NCBI RefSeq assembly: GCF_000745265.1
Contig: NZ_JQNN01000002.1
Location: 62,001-126,000 of the forward strand
Direction of reading: 5' to 3'
Length of the DNA stretch: 64,000 bases
Origin: Massilia sp. 9096
Lineage (GTDB): Bacteria > Pseudomonadota > Gammaproteobacteria > Burkholderiales > Burkholderiaceae_D
In this document: in pieces, positions 34,347-43,215 of the stretch
How the letters are laid out: the number at the start of each line of letters is the position of its first letter
Numbering within the stretch: the first letter of the stretch is position 1
Made by a program: the position numbers and the translations under genes
The notes under the pieces: model-generated
The model's input: the letters and a program-made list of their open reading frames with translations, nothing else
Told to the model about the DNA's origin: nothing
Databases searched by the model: none

Positions 34347-35186
34347 TCAAACTAGCCGATACACGCATAGCCCGGCGATGAGTACGCTTGCCCCAATGAG
34401 CAGCGTCCTGGCCAGGTTGTCCATGATTAGTCGCTTCCACATCCATGTGACTGGACGTCTGTAGGCGTCGTTTAGCGCTAGAGATACCGCGCGAAACTCC
34501 CGCTGGAAAAATCGGCGGTCAGCGCTTAGCATCTTAGCTTCGTTTGTAGAACGTCTGAGGTACGTCACTAGATTATGCTCAGTGATCGACTGTTTCCATG
34601 CTGTCACTTCCACCAAGTTGTCCGCCTTCATCGGTTGAGACGACCCGGCGCTCATGCTCGCATCGTCGAAATCGAATTTGATGCCAAATTGCTCATAGAA
34701 CCGGTTTCGCCTGAGTCGGTTGTCGTTACCGGCATCACCAGCCAACAAGCGGATTTCGCGGACGTCAGTCCCAGGCCATTGTTTTGCCCAGCTGACGACT
34801 AAGTTCATCAGGTAGGTGCCAAGGTGTGCTCCTCGCAGCCTCACAGGTTCGACCAGGACGTATCCACCCGTGTCGAGAGAGCCCGACGTGAGAGATAGCA
34901 GGTTCCATATCGCTTCGTAGCTTGCAGAAAAGTCACCACTCGGCGCGTCGCGCTGATCGGCACCACCGCTCAGATCCCAATAAAAAATGTTGAGTTTGGC
35001 GCGCTGTACCGTTCCCGTATTCAGATCTCGCTCCACTGCCTGGACTTTCTCGACCAATACCCAGTCGACTACTGGCTCGGCCGTGCCGGTTTGCTGGCGA
35101 CGGACTTCGAGTACATAAATTTCGGGTGGCTGCTGCGTTAGGCCAAAGCCTTGGGATCGTAGTCTTGATGTCGGAGTCGAAAGCAT
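34347..35186 (-). CDS. GNAT-like protein with C-terminal membrane anchor
   Basis: About 279 aa from ATG 35186 (an upstream start at 35237 is possible). The middle resembles an acetyltransferase core: GGYVLVEPVRLRGAHLGTYLMNLVV matches the acetyl-CoA pyrophosphate loop (R-x-x-G-x-G/A), then WPGTDVREIRLLAGDAGNDN and RRNRFYEQFGIKF at the typical end of a GNAT fold. It ends in one membrane helix (NLARTLLIGASVLIAGLCVY). Substrate unknown. Same strand as the DUF4209 operon but with a 170-bp gap. Confidence 0.7.
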   Translation of the reverse strand: MLSTPTSRLRSQGFGLTQQPPEIYVLEVRRQQTGTAEPVVDWVLVEKVQAVERDLNTGTVQRAKLNIFYWDLSGGADQRDAPSGDFSASYEAIWNLLSLTSGSLDTGGYVLVEPVRLRGAHLGTYLMNLVVSWAKQWPGTDVREIRLLAGDAGNDNRLRRNRFYEQFGIKFDFDDASMSAGSSQPMKADNLVEVTAWKQSITEHNLVTYLRRSTNEAKMLSADRRFFQREFRAVSLALNDAYRRPVTWMWKRLIMDNLARTLLIGASVLIAGLCVYRLV

Positions 35187-35734
35187 TGGTGAACGTTCCC
35201 TTGCAAAACATGGTGGCCAAGTCGCGCGATATATCAAATGCTAGACCGTACGTAAACGGCAACACTGAGCAACACGTGACTTTTGGTGACGCGTCACGCT
35301 TAATGTGCGCCCCGCTTGCATGATTACAGCAGTAATCACGTATCAAACGACTGCAGCCTTGGCCTTGGTCTCCTGCTTGATTTGAGCTCGAAAGTGAACT
35401 TTTTAGTGTTTGGAGTGAACTTGCGAGATAGACCGGTCGCACTCAAGGCCTGCACATCGTAACACCCACAGCCCGGGAACAGACTCAGTCGTTTACGATC
35501 ATCGTTCTGGATACATTTGTTTAAATTAGAGGTGGTTTTTTAGTCGTAGGCTTACCGGAGGGGAGTTACATGAAGCTTAAAGGTTTGTTAGTTGCATTTC
35601 GTATGGGTAAATGTAGATAATTCAAACTGCTTAAGCACTTCAAAAGGAGCATCGCAACCTACTTCAGATCGTCTGCTTTGCAATAACATGGAAAAACGGG
35701 TATAAAATGTTTTTCTACTATCGGTGGGGGATGT
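35187..35734. other. 548-bp AT-rich intergenic region
   Basis: Divergent spacer between the GNAT-like and PD-(D/E)XK-like genes. No ORF of coding quality; probably holds both promoters. Confidence 0.5.
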
Positions 35735-36715
35735 ATGCCAGATGTGGTATCCAAGGGCGAGTCTGCAGTTCAAGACGCAATTGTCGTAGCACTTGCAGAG
35801 TATTGTTATTCAGAGCGCTTGCGATTCAGACATACGCTGCCGTATGCAAATCAACAGGGATTTGAGCCAAATAAGATATGCGCGGACATGGTGGCAATTC
35901 TCGCCAATTCGGTTTTACTGGTCTTCGAAATAAAAGCGGCACTCAAATTCCCGCCGAACGCAGCTTTAGCCTCGTTTAAAAAAGACCAGCGTGAAGAATA
36001 TCTATTTCTTGAAGAAGAATTGAACGTGCCAGTCCACTACGCGTTTAACACTGTTCAGACACTCGCGCATGCATTGCCCGGGCCATTTAGCGCAATGATG
36101 TGTGCACAAACACTTACCGAAATAGGCCTTGCTCTACCTTCTTTATTGACTGACGCTGGCAAAGTCAAACAAATCTCATACACTCTTTTTGAATACTTGC
36201 GTAAGTCGTTGCAGTTGCGAAACCAATCTGGTGTAACCACACCGACCGCACCAAATATGATAGAGAGGTTAGCGCTGATAATGAATACTTCGCTAACAAA
36301 TTCGATCATGGTCTTAGCCATTGCTCCAGACTCCAGCATCCTTTCGCTCGATGCGACAGCACTGTCAGATCTCAAAAACGATCTGGACAATATCAGCGAA
36401 AATATCGATAAAAACAAGTATCCAGTCCTCGCGGAATATATATCTGCAGTAAAAAGGGTAAACAAGTTGAAGGCGGAGGCTAAAGCGAGGGCAGAGGCTA
36501 AAGCGATCGAAAATGCGGAAGCGGTTAAAAGAAAGCGATTAATTGACGAGTTAATAGATACCGAGTCTGAAAAATCGAGAGCAAGCGAGCCAAATGATTC
36601 AGTCTCAAAAAAATTGTCTAAACGTCGGGGAGAGCACGAAAGTTTTAAAAAGTTAGGATCAACTGCGCTCGCTGAGAAGGATTCTCAAAGTGCTACGCCA
36701 AAAAAGAAAAACTGA
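35735..36715 (+). CDS. PD-(D/E)XK nuclease-like protein with charged coiled-coil tail
   Basis: 326 aa. Residues 45-70 read NKICADMVAILANSVLLVFE followed by IKAAL: a D-x(n)-ExK arrangement (D52, E68, K70) after a hydrophobic strand, the core of the PD-(D/E)XK nuclease fold. The C-terminal 90 residues are highly charged and helical (KLKAEAKARAEAKAIENAEA...). AT-rich relative to the recombinase operon. I do not recognise a family. With the next gene it could form a two-nuclease unit. Confidence 0.6.
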   Translation: MPDVVSKGESAVQDAIVVALAEYCYSERLRFRHTLPYANQQGFEPNKICADMVAILANSVLLVFEIKAALKFPPNAALASFKKDQREEYLFLEEELNVPVHYAFNTVQTLAHALPGPFSAMMCAQTLTEIGLALPSLLTDAGKVKQISYTLFEYLRKSLQLRNQSGVTTPTAPNMIERLALIMNTSLTNSIMVLAIAPDSSILSLDATALSDLKNDLDNISENIDKNKYPVLAEYISAVKRVNKLKAEAKARAEAKAIENAEAVKRKRLIDELIDTESEKSRASEPNDSVSKKLSKRRGEHESFKKLGSTALAEKDSQSATPKKKN

Positions 36716-36733
36716 GATAAAGTAGCTGATGCT

Positions 36734-37213
36734 ATGAATCCACACGAACAGGTGACGACTTCTCTTGACCAGATCGTTGCACTTGGATTCAGACGAGCTG
36801 GCCAATGGGCAAGCGGAGGGGGCATTCTTCAGCTGCACGTGTTACAACCGTACGTCGAGGCCTCCGAGCTGCTGTACGCTTTCGCGGTGAACGACGTCAT
36901 CACGTACAGTGGCAAGACCAGCCAAGGCCTGGCCAGGCGCATGCAAGGATATCGAACGCCGGCAGCGGCCGCCGAACGTGGTGGATCGACGAACATCCGC
37001 AATAACCGGCTCATCAAGGAAGCATTGCTAGAGGGCGCCGCTGTCGAAGTCTACGTTATAGCCCCACCGGCCGGGCAGCACCACGGCGGCTTCCGTATCA
37101 ACCTCGCGGCCGGCTTGGAAGACAGCTTGATTCGTGAACTGGCGCCGCCGTGGAACGCCGCACGTCTTGCTGATAGAGCGGCGTCAACCCGGTCGGCACA
37201 GTTTGCTCGATAG
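36734..37213 (+). CDS. GIY-YIG nuclease-like protein, 3' end replaced by IS30 remnant
   Basis: 159 aa as read. LLYAFAVNDVITYSGKTSQG and LARRMQGYR give a GIY-YIG-like pair of strands with the Arg helix, then NNRLIKEALLEGAAVEVYVI, and GLEDSLIRELAPPWN, the usual Glu/Asn end of the fold. The last 7-8 residues come from IS30 sequence (junction at 37192), so the natural C-terminus is altered slightly. It starts 19 bp after the PD-(D/E)XK-like gene, so they are co-transcribed. Confidence 0.72.
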   Translation: MNPHEQVTTSLDQIVALGFRRAGQWASGGGILQLHVLQPYVEASELLYAFAVNDVITYSGKTSQGLARRMQGYRTPAAAAERGGSTNIRNNRLIKEALLEGAAVEVYVIAPPAGQHHGGFRINLAAGLEDSLIRELAPPWNAARLADRAASTRSAQFAR

Positions 37214-37594
37214 CTCGTCTGGCCGCCATTCCGGCTGATCTCGCGGCTAATTGTAGAAGGTGCTCGTCCGAGAAGTTGGGCGATTCGCCGGATCGGATGA
37301 CCAGCAGCTAACGAACGCGATATCTCTTCCCGCTCTGCCAGCGACAAGGCCAACCTTGACCGCTGCCTTTGCGCGGGGCGAATGCCGCCAGACTCGGCAA
37401 GAATTCGCTGTATCGATGAGTGATTTCGATCGAACAGCGCGGCAATTTGATGCAGCGATTCGCCCGTCTTCCAACGCTCCCACATGAGCGCCTTCTGCGT
37501 TTCTGTATAGTAGATCCTAGGTCTCTGCTTCATGCGCAACACTCCTTCTGCTCATGCAGAGTTTAGTGTGTTGCATTGACCAGTTGAATCCAAG
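37192..37594 (-). mobile_element. Truncated IS30 element (transposase N-terminal part only)
   Basis: Nearly identical to the first 125 codons and the promoter end of the element at 27113-28341, including the terminal inverted repeat at 37578-37594. The rest of the transposase is missing; the break is inside the GIY-YIG-like gene. A deletion from an IS30 end explains it. Confidence 0.92.
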
Positions 37595-37610
37595 GTCCAC
37601 AGCGGACATT
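37595..37610 (+). repeat. CBR24, right arm only
   Basis: GTCCACAGCGGACATT directly after the IS30 end, matching the right arm of full copies (CCAAAGCGGACATT type). Suggests this IS30 also sat in a CBR before the deletion. Confidence 0.5.
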
Positions 37611-37616
37611 GCGCGC

Positions 37617-38069
37617 TTAAGTACGCGTAGAGACAGATTCGTAAAGTTTTCTTTCGGCTATCCACGCATCGAGAAGATTTCCCTCTACCTCTTCATATTC
37701 TTCCCACTCAGCGTCCCATCGCACTAACCGGTCTCCCTCCTCCAGAAGCATGAACCACGTCGTTCCGGTACCGTTGTCGCCTACCGCAATTGCGTGCTGC
37801 AACCACTCGGGAAAGTAATCTTCGCCACGGAAAAATTGCGTGTAGTTGAGCAGTGACTCGCTTCCTGGGGTTGCCCGTTCAAGAACCGGAAAGAGGAAGT
37901 TCGCGCCTGTCGGTCCTTGAAATCCGTCGAACTCAAGGTAAAGACTACGGAGCTGGTGCGGTAACTCGTGACCTAGAGCTTGCTCTACCTGGGCAATCAC
38001 TGCTGCTGTAGCTGGCCCGCGAAAAATACCATTCGCAAATGCCTGACGCACATCTTCTGGTTTAAACAT
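37617..38069 (-). CDS. SMI1/KNR4 (SUKH) family protein
   Basis: 150 aa from ATG 38069. Clear SUKH features: AVIAQVEQALGHELPHQLRSLYLEFDGFQ near residue 23, FLFPVLERATPG, and GDNGTGTTWFMLLEEGDRLVRWDAEW near residue 97. Family members are commonly immunity proteins against contact-dependent or T6 toxins. No toxin is adjacent: an orphan array gene. The upstream longer frame passes through CBR25 and is not used. Confidence 0.85.
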   Translation of the reverse strand: MFKPEDVRQAFANGIFRGPATAAVIAQVEQALGHELPHQLRSLYLEFDGFQGPTGANFLFPVLERATPGSESLLNYTQFFRGEDYFPEWLQHAIAVGDNGTGTTWFMLLEEGDRLVRWDAEWEEYEEVEGNLLDAWIAERKLYESVSTRT

Positions 38070-38080
38070 AAGACCCTTTA

Positions 38081-38186
38081 GTGACCGCTTGTGGCCGGTT
38101 GCGGTCGGTCGAGCCAGCATAGCAGGTTGCCGAGCTGACAAACTCTCAGACTGTCACGACCGGCAGCTCTCGACCCAAAGCGGTCG
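38081..38186 (+). repeat. CBR25, full cassette-border repeat (reference-like copy)
   Basis: GTGACCGCTTGTGGCCGGTT, AGCCAGCATAGCAGGTTGCC, GACTGTCACGACCGGC, TCGACCCAAAGCGGTCG. Confidence 0.93.
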
Positions 38187-38191
38187 TCCGG

Positions 38192-38536
38192 TTATTCGCT
38201 TCCATAGCTGGCAGTCCAGCTATTCCATGCATCTTCGTTTCGCGCATAGACAGCAATGGGCAGGAAAGTGCGCTGTTGCGGGAAAGGATTGGATGCAAAA
38301 TCTTCCGAAAACGAAATAGTAGGGCTGAGCGTCGCAAGGACATTGGTCATAACAACGCTCGCACATTCGCGTTCTTCGTCCGTCGGATCGCCATCGAACT
38401 CAAAACGCCCGCGTAGCCGTCCATCGTCAGCTATATCGAACGACACAGACCTTAGGCGTGGGGGAACTTCATCGAGCAAGGCACGCTGCGCCGCGAGACG
38501 AATTTCGGGCTCCGTTGGAAAAGCTGTTGTTTGCAT
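38192..38536 (-). CDS. Hypothetical protein, array gene
   Basis: 114 aa from ATG 38536 (MQTTAFPTEPEIRLAAQRAL). An alpha-beta look: VPPRLRSVSFDIADDGRLRG, then FEFDGDPTDEERECASVVMT, and ending in WNSWTASYGSE. Resembles small colicin-immunity-like/DUF cassette proteins; not recognised. It stops 5 bp from CBR25 and starts 23 bp from CBR26, one of the tightest units. Confidence 0.7.
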   Translation of the reverse strand: MQTTAFPTEPEIRLAAQRALLDEVPPRLRSVSFDIADDGRLRGRFEFDGDPTDEERECASVVMTNVLATLSPTISFSEDFASNPFPQQRTFLPIAVYARNEDAWNSWTASYGSE

Positions 38537-38559
38537 GACCGATGGCTCGCTCAGGTGTG

Positions 38560-38665
38560 ATGTCCGCTTCTGGCCGGTAGCAGACGGTCGAGCCAGCATA
38601 GCAGGTTGCCGAGCTGGCATACTCTCAGACTATCACAACGGGTAGTTTCCGCCCCGAAGCAGACC
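38560..38665 (+). repeat. CBR26, full cassette-border repeat
   Basis: TGTCCGCTTCTGGCCGGTAG, AGCCAGCATAGCAGGTTGCC, GCCCCGAAGCAGACC; about 85 percent the same as CBR25 by eye. Confidence 0.93.
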
Positions 38666-38848
38666 TTTACTTAACTCTGCTTGCTAGACCACTCCTTCAT
38701 TACTCTCATTCATTCGCAATTTTTTCTGCCACCTGGTAGCAAATAAAATGCTTTTGCATTGAGATTCACGCTATATTTCCAATAATTTTTGAACGTTTTG
38801 ATTGCTTACCGCCGCCTGCTTCATAGCCAAACCTTGAAGGGAGTTCCC

Positions 38849-40438
38849 ATGAAGAAACGTATCCGCTCGTTCAGCTGGAAACTGGCACGCATCGGTTGCG
38901 CTCTGCATCTGATAGCGTCGGGCGGGTACACGGCAGCGGAGACCATAAAGGGCTCTCCCGATGTGCAGACCAAGGCCCGCATTACCCGCATTGAAAATGG
39001 CTTGCTTGAACCCGTCGTCGTGCAGGGTGCGCCAGCTCGCATGATGCGCTTGGCCGACCGCATGCGCGACCTTCACGTACCTGGCGTGAGCGTGGCTTTG
39101 ATCGACGGTGGTCGTATCGCTTGGGCGCGCGCTTGGGGCGTAGCGGATGCAGCCAGTGGCCGTCCAGTAACTCCCGCCACTCTTTTTCAGGCAGCCTCGA
39201 TCAGCAAACCCGTCGCGGCCGTCACCACACTCCAACTGGCGGCTCGGCGATTAGTCGACCTGGATGAAAATGTAAATCGCCGCCTGCACCAATGGCATCT
39301 GTCGGACAGCCGATTGACGGCGCAACGACCAGTGACAGCGCGCGACCTGATAAGCCACACGGCTGGCCTGTCCGAATACGGCCTGTCTGGCTATGCTGCC
39401 GAAAGTTCTTGTCCGACCTTGCTGCAGGTTTTGCAGGGCACTCCTCCAGCGGATAATCCAGAGGTACGGGTCGAAATCGAGCCGGGCACCGGGTACGTCT
39501 ATTCCAGCCTTGGTTACGCTGTACTCCAGCAATACCTCACCGATGCGACCGGCCGGCCCTTCAATGAACTGGCCCATAACATGGTTCTGGCGCCGCTCGG
39601 GATGCATGACTCGATGTTTGCCACAACGTTGCCGTTCAAACTGGCCACGCGAGCAGCTGTCGGACACGAAATGGACGGGACACCGCTGTTCGGCGGCTGG
39701 CATCGTTATCCCGAACAGGCGGCCGCCGGCCTATGGACCACTGCGTCCGATTTGGCGCGATTTGCGATCGCGCTGCAAGCGGCAGCCCAAGGCCGCAATG
39801 ACGATTTCCTGACCCAGCAGCAGACGCGCGAACTATTGACGCCAGTTCGTGGCCAGTACGGGCTCGGGTTTGAGCTTGATCACCAGGGTCAGGAAGCCAC
39901 GTTCCACCACAGCGGTTCAAATGCAGGATACAAGGCGCTACTATTCGCCTATACTCGGACTGGGCAAGGCGCAGTAATCCTAACGAATGGGGACTATGGT
40001 TGGACCTTAATCGAGGAATTCATGCGCAGCATTGCGGCCGAATACGCGTGGCAGGATTGGCACCAGATCGGGCGCGTTGCGGCGCCCGCTAACCCTGCGC
40101 TGTACGACCGTTTCACCGGAGAGTATGTCGTGTCCAATACTATGCTGCGCATTACACGCCATGGCAGCCATCTGTATGCGTCCGGGCCGCCGTTCGGACC
40201 GGACACGGTCGAGCTGATCCCGGCCGGTGATTATGATTACTTTATTCGCGAAAAGGACGCCAAGCTGCATTTCGATTCAAACGGTGGTGCTCTGGTGCAA
40301 ACCATCACGTTTGTTGACGGCCGGCCGCGGCCCGGTAAGCGTATCAGCGGCACCCGCACGTCTGCGGCTGGGGCGTCAGAGAATACTGCGTGGGCTCCAG
40401 CTCCCGACCAGAGCACGCAATCGCGTCGCCAAGATTAA
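38849..40438 (+). CDS. Serine hydrolase, beta-lactamase (class C/penicillin-binding) family
   Basis: 529 aa from ATG 38849 (GAAGGGAG upstream). N-terminal signal/anchor (FSWKLARIGCALHLIASGGY). Catalytic S-x-x-K in TLFQAASISKPVAAVTTLQL near residue 120, Tyr motif GTGYVYSSLGYAVLQQYL near 218 and HHSGSNAGYKALLF near 355, followed by a C-terminal beta domain. The family covers D-aminopeptidases, esterases and transpeptidases, so I do not claim beta-lactamase activity. It points along the CBR strand, against the usual array rule. Confidence 0.9.
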   Translation: MKKRIRSFSWKLARIGCALHLIASGGYTAAETIKGSPDVQTKARITRIENGLLEPVVVQGAPARMMRLADRMRDLHVPGVSVALIDGGRIAWARAWGVADAASGRPVTPATLFQAASISKPVAAVTTLQLAARRLVDLDENVNRRLHQWHLSDSRLTAQRPVTARDLISHTAGLSEYGLSGYAAESSCPTLLQVLQGTPPADNPEVRVEIEPGTGYVYSSLGYAVLQQYLTDATGRPFNELAHNMVLAPLGMHDSMFATTLPFKLATRAAVGHEMDGTPLFGGWHRYPEQAAAGLWTTASDLARFAIALQAAAQGRNDDFLTQQQTRELLTPVRGQYGLGFELDHQGQEATFHHSGSNAGYKALLFAYTRTGQGAVILTNGDYGWTLIEEFMRSIAAEYAWQDWHQIGRVAAPANPALYDRFTGEYVVSNTMLRITRHGSHLYASGPPFGPDTVELIPAGDYDYFIREKDAKLHFDSNGGALVQTITFVDGRPRPGKRISGTRTSAAGASENTAWAPAPDQSTQSRRQD

Positions 40439-40476
40439 GTCATCAGAAGAACATTTCGCCACTGTCCCGATCTACA

Positions 40477-40582
40477 ACGGCTACTTGTGGCCGATAGCAG
40501 ACGGTCGAGCCAGCATAGCATGTTGCCGGGTTGGAAATGTCTCGTACAGTTACGACAGGTGGCACTCGACCGATAGTACGTC
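40477..40582 (+). repeat. CBR27, full cassette-border repeat
   Basis: ACGGCTACTTGTGGCCGATA, AGCCAGCATAGCATGTTGCC, CAGTTACGACAGGTGG, CGACCGATAGTACGTC. Confidence 0.88.
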
Positions 40583-40640
40583 ATCAAGACCGAGCAGTAG
40601 CGTGCCAACAACAATCGCTCGGGTGCGTCCCGGTTGCCGG

Positions 40641-41030
40641 TTACTTGCTGGCGTCAGCGGCCGGGGGTAAGCCGAGCTGTTGGCGGCAGCTATTACGCAT
40701 TGCAAGCTGCTCCGCATATGCCTCGGCCCGTTTCTTTTTCTTCGCGGCCTTATCCAGATTAGCCTGCGTGTCCGTATTGGCCTGCATGGCTTGCGCCGCT
40801 TTGATGCGTCGCGCCTCGAATTTGCTCATATAGCAGTCGCAATAGGCCGGCAATTTGGCGTTGCCTTTCAAATCTGACTCTCCGAACGGTGCCGGAAAAT
40901 TGGCGGATTGCAAACAGGCGTTCGAGCCGGTCATGTCTTGGATAGTCTCAGATTGCGCTTGTGCGTTCGGTAGCGAAATGCAAGCCAAAACAGCCGCGCT
41001 AAACAACGTGGTAACGATTTTGCTGTACAT
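40641..41030 (-). CDS. Exported hypothetical protein, array gene
   Basis: 129 aa, with a clean signal peptide (IVTTLFSAAVLACISLPNAQAQ). The mature part has four Cys (NACLQS, AYCDCY, NSCRQQ) and a helical charged middle (RRIKAAQAMQANTDTQANLD). Family not recognised; four Cys suggest two disulfides in the periplasm. Confidence 0.7.
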   Translation of the reverse strand: MYSKIVTTLFSAAVLACISLPNAQAQSETIQDMTGSNACLQSANFPAPFGESDLKGNAKLPAYCDCYMSKFEARRIKAAQAMQANTDTQANLDKAAKKKKRAEAYAEQLAMRNSCRQQLGLPPAADASK

Positions 41031-41230
41031 CGTATGGGCTCCCGTTAGTTCGGAAAATCTAGTGTACGATTTTGTTGTCCACAGTACAAGTTTTAGACTA
41101 TCGCCCGCTTTTTCCGGTTGTGTTCAGCCCGACCCAGCGACGCTAAGCGTTGTTTAACAGCGAAGAACATCGCGGCACAAGTATTCCTCATTGGCTTTAA
41201 AGCACTGATTGACGAAGTTAGGATAATCCT

Positions 41231-41340
41231 AACGTCCGCCTCTGGCCGAACCCGGCCAGTCGAGCCAGCATAGCAGGTTGCTTCAGGGGAAAGTTCACGG
41301 AGTATCACAAACGACCGCAACCGACCCATTCCGGACGTAG
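41231..41340 (+). repeat. CBR28, full cassette-border repeat
   Basis: AACGTCCGCCTCTGGCCGAA, AGCCAGCATAGCAGGTTGC, CCGACCCATTCCGGACG. Its right arm opens the duplicated segment shared with 14034. Confidence 0.92.
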
Positions 41341-41350
41341 CTTTCTCTGA

Positions 41351-41869
41351 TTAACGTCGTGTAGGCAGATGTTCGATCAGAGCGTCGAGTGTCACAGTGT
41401 CCTCATCGCCCTGCGCCAGCGATCGTAAGTCGACACCGCTAACGATGCCGCCATGTCGGAACGCCTTGACTTGCGCTAGTTCCTTTCCATCCTTGACCTT
41501 GACAGGAGCCCACTCTACGAACCCTGGTTTCATGTGGACGAGGATGGGCTGATGCGTGATCGGAAAATGTGTACCACCCCATTCGCCGATTCGGGTGTCG
41601 AACGTGTGCGGCCCGGGTTGCATGTCGCCAAGCAGTACCCTATCGACCACGAATTCCGTCTTGTCACATCCGCCATCGTTTGAAATGCAGACGTATGTAG
41701 TTCCATCGGGATTATGACGACCGCTGGCCGCGCAAAGGTCTGCGCAGTACTGGCCACCGCGCGGTTCCAAAGTGACGCGCTCCACATGGGCGACGAAAAG
41801 TGATTCCTGCGCCTTTGCCGAAGTGCATGCGACCCACGACAGAGCCATGCACAAGAATAGTGTTTTCAT
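41351..41869 (-). CDS. Exported hypothetical protein (copy 2 of duplicated array gene)
   Basis: Identical in protein sequence to the gene at 14068-14586: signal peptide, four Cys, GEWGGTHFPITHQP block. The frame is open further upstream into CBR29, but the same ATG and signal peptide decide the start at 41869. Here the gene lies directly next to the darcynin/TetR unit, without the brnTA cassette that separates them in copy 1. Confidence 0.75.
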   Translation of the reverse strand: MKTLFLCMALSWVACTSAKAQESLFVAHVERVTLEPRGGQYCADLCAASGRHNPDGTTYVCISNDGGCDKTEFVVDRVLLGDMQPGPHTFDTRIGEWGGTHFPITHQPILVHMKPGFVEWAPVKVKDGKELAQVKAFRHGGIVSGVDLRSLAQGDEDTVTLDALIEHLPTRR

Positions 41870-41918
41870 AACTGCCGCCGATGAAGCACAACGAACATGG
41901 GTTTTCCTTTCGAGATTT

Positions 41919-42025
41919 ATGGCCGCTTTTGGCCGGTAGCGGACGGTCAGTTCAGCATAGCATGTTGCCGAGTCGAAAAAACAACCGACTGTCGCGAACT
42001 TCCGCTGCCGACCCGAAGCAGTCAT
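41919..42025 (+). repeat. CBR29, full cassette-border repeat
   Basis: ATGGCCGCTTTTGGCCGGTA, TTCAGCATAGCATGTTGCC, CCGACCCGAAGCAGTC. The left arm equals CBR5 and the right arm equals CBR6, while the centre matches neither. Confidence 0.9.
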
Positions 42026-42136
42026 AGAGTACATATTAAAATCGCACCCATCACGTGTAGTCGTTCAGCCTTATTAGCCACGATACTCAGCAATTTCGCG
42101 GGCAAATTTCTGAAGAAAAACCTGAACATGCGGCAG

Positions 42137-42499
42137 TTAGTTAGTCAACGCAGCCACGTCATAGTTTTTCGCCCAAGCATTTTTTTCGCCTAAGAAAATC
42201 TCTTTAATGAAGAAAAAACGGTCCCAAAAAGGGGTTTCTCGAAGTTTTTCGCAGAAGAGTTGGTAGCTCTCATGATCTTTAGCTTCGATCATCCAGATAT
42301 CGGTAATTGTTGCCGTGTAAAACTCAGTGTCATACCAGTTCAATTTCACACCTGTAGAGAATTCTTCGAGAATAGGTTGAAACGTTCCTCGCGCGTGAGC
42401 GAGTCGCTCCTCAAACGAAAAGCCGAGCCACTCTGGAGAAGTCTTAACAAGAAAAAACGCAGTAAATTTTGCATTGAAGTTAACGCTTTGTTGAGTCAT
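42137..42499 (-). CDS. Darcynin family protein (copy 2)
   Basis: Same 120-aa product as at 15738-16100; the only base change seen inside is silent or near-silent (CGAACG to CAAACG around 42413). The two copies must be recent. Divergent from the second TetR gene. Confidence 0.85.
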   Translation of the reverse strand: MTQQSVNFNAKFTAFFLVKTSPEWLGFSFEERLAHARGTFQPILEEFSTGVKLNWYDTEFYTATITDIWMIEAKDHESYQLFCEKLRETPFWDRFFFIKEIFLGEKNAWAKNYDVAALTN

Positions 42500-42578
42500 T
42501 TTTTAACCTAATGTGTCGGAAAAGAGGCTATAGTATGCGAGCTATAACTCACCTTAACAACTCGCTTTCTTGCTCACC

Positions 42579-43199
42579 ATGCCTTTGACTTCTAAGAATC
42601 GCCCTATACCCCGCAAGAGCCCCAGGCAGGATCGATCCGCTTACACAGTGAGCACCATCATCGAGGCAGCAGCTCGCATTTTGGAGACAGAAGCTCACAA
42701 CGGCTTCTCTACCAATGCCGTGGCGCATAAAGCAGGAGTCAGCATCGGCACCCTGTACCAATACTTTCCAAACAAAGAGGCAGTTTTGGGAGCCCTTCTT
42801 GCTCGCGAAACCGCTCAGCTTCTCTCACATGCTGAGTTAGCTCTTGAGCAGCCACTTGCCGAAGAGGCTTTTTCGATTCTGATCTCAGCAGCGATCGAGC
42901 ATCAATTCAAAAGGCCAAGGCTTGCAAGGATTCTGGACTTTGAAGAAGCGCATCTACCCTTTGACGATGCCACACGAAAAATCAACGATGGTGTTACTGA
43001 TGTTGTCTTGCAAATAATTGGACGCCTTGGCTCCCGCTTTCGGGACACAGACCAGACAGTTGCACAGGATGTGATTGCAATAATTAAGGGAATTGTCGAT
43101 GCCGCCGGTTCCGCTGCCGAAACTGATTCGGTAGCAGTACAAAAGCGGGTTCGGCGCGCAGTATTTGGATATTTATCGCTTCACGATAAACGCGATTGA
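42579..43199 (+). CDS. TetR family transcriptional regulator (copy 2)
   Basis: Differs from the copy at 16180 by one residue seen (IIKGIVDAAG here, IIKGLVDAAG there). Same DNA-binding helix-turn-helix, so both regulators should bind both darcynin promoters and may cross-regulate. ATG 42579 chosen as in copy 1. Confidence 0.9.
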   Translation: MPLTSKNRPIPRKSPRQDRSAYTVSTIIEAAARILETEAHNGFSTNAVAHKAGVSIGTLYQYFPNKEAVLGALLARETAQLLSHAELALEQPLAEEAFSILISAAIEHQFKRPRLARILDFEEAHLPFDDATRKINDGVTDVVLQIIGRLGSRFRDTDQTVAQDVIAIIKGIVDAAGSAAETDSVAVQKRVRRAVFGYLSLHDKRD

Positions 43200-43215
43200 T
43201 CAAGTAGCGATTCCG

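Noticed and set aside
38849..40438. Calling the serine hydrolase an AmpC resistance gene
   Set aside because: The family is broad; length (529 aa), extra C-terminal domain and motif details do not point to a true class C beta-lactamase.
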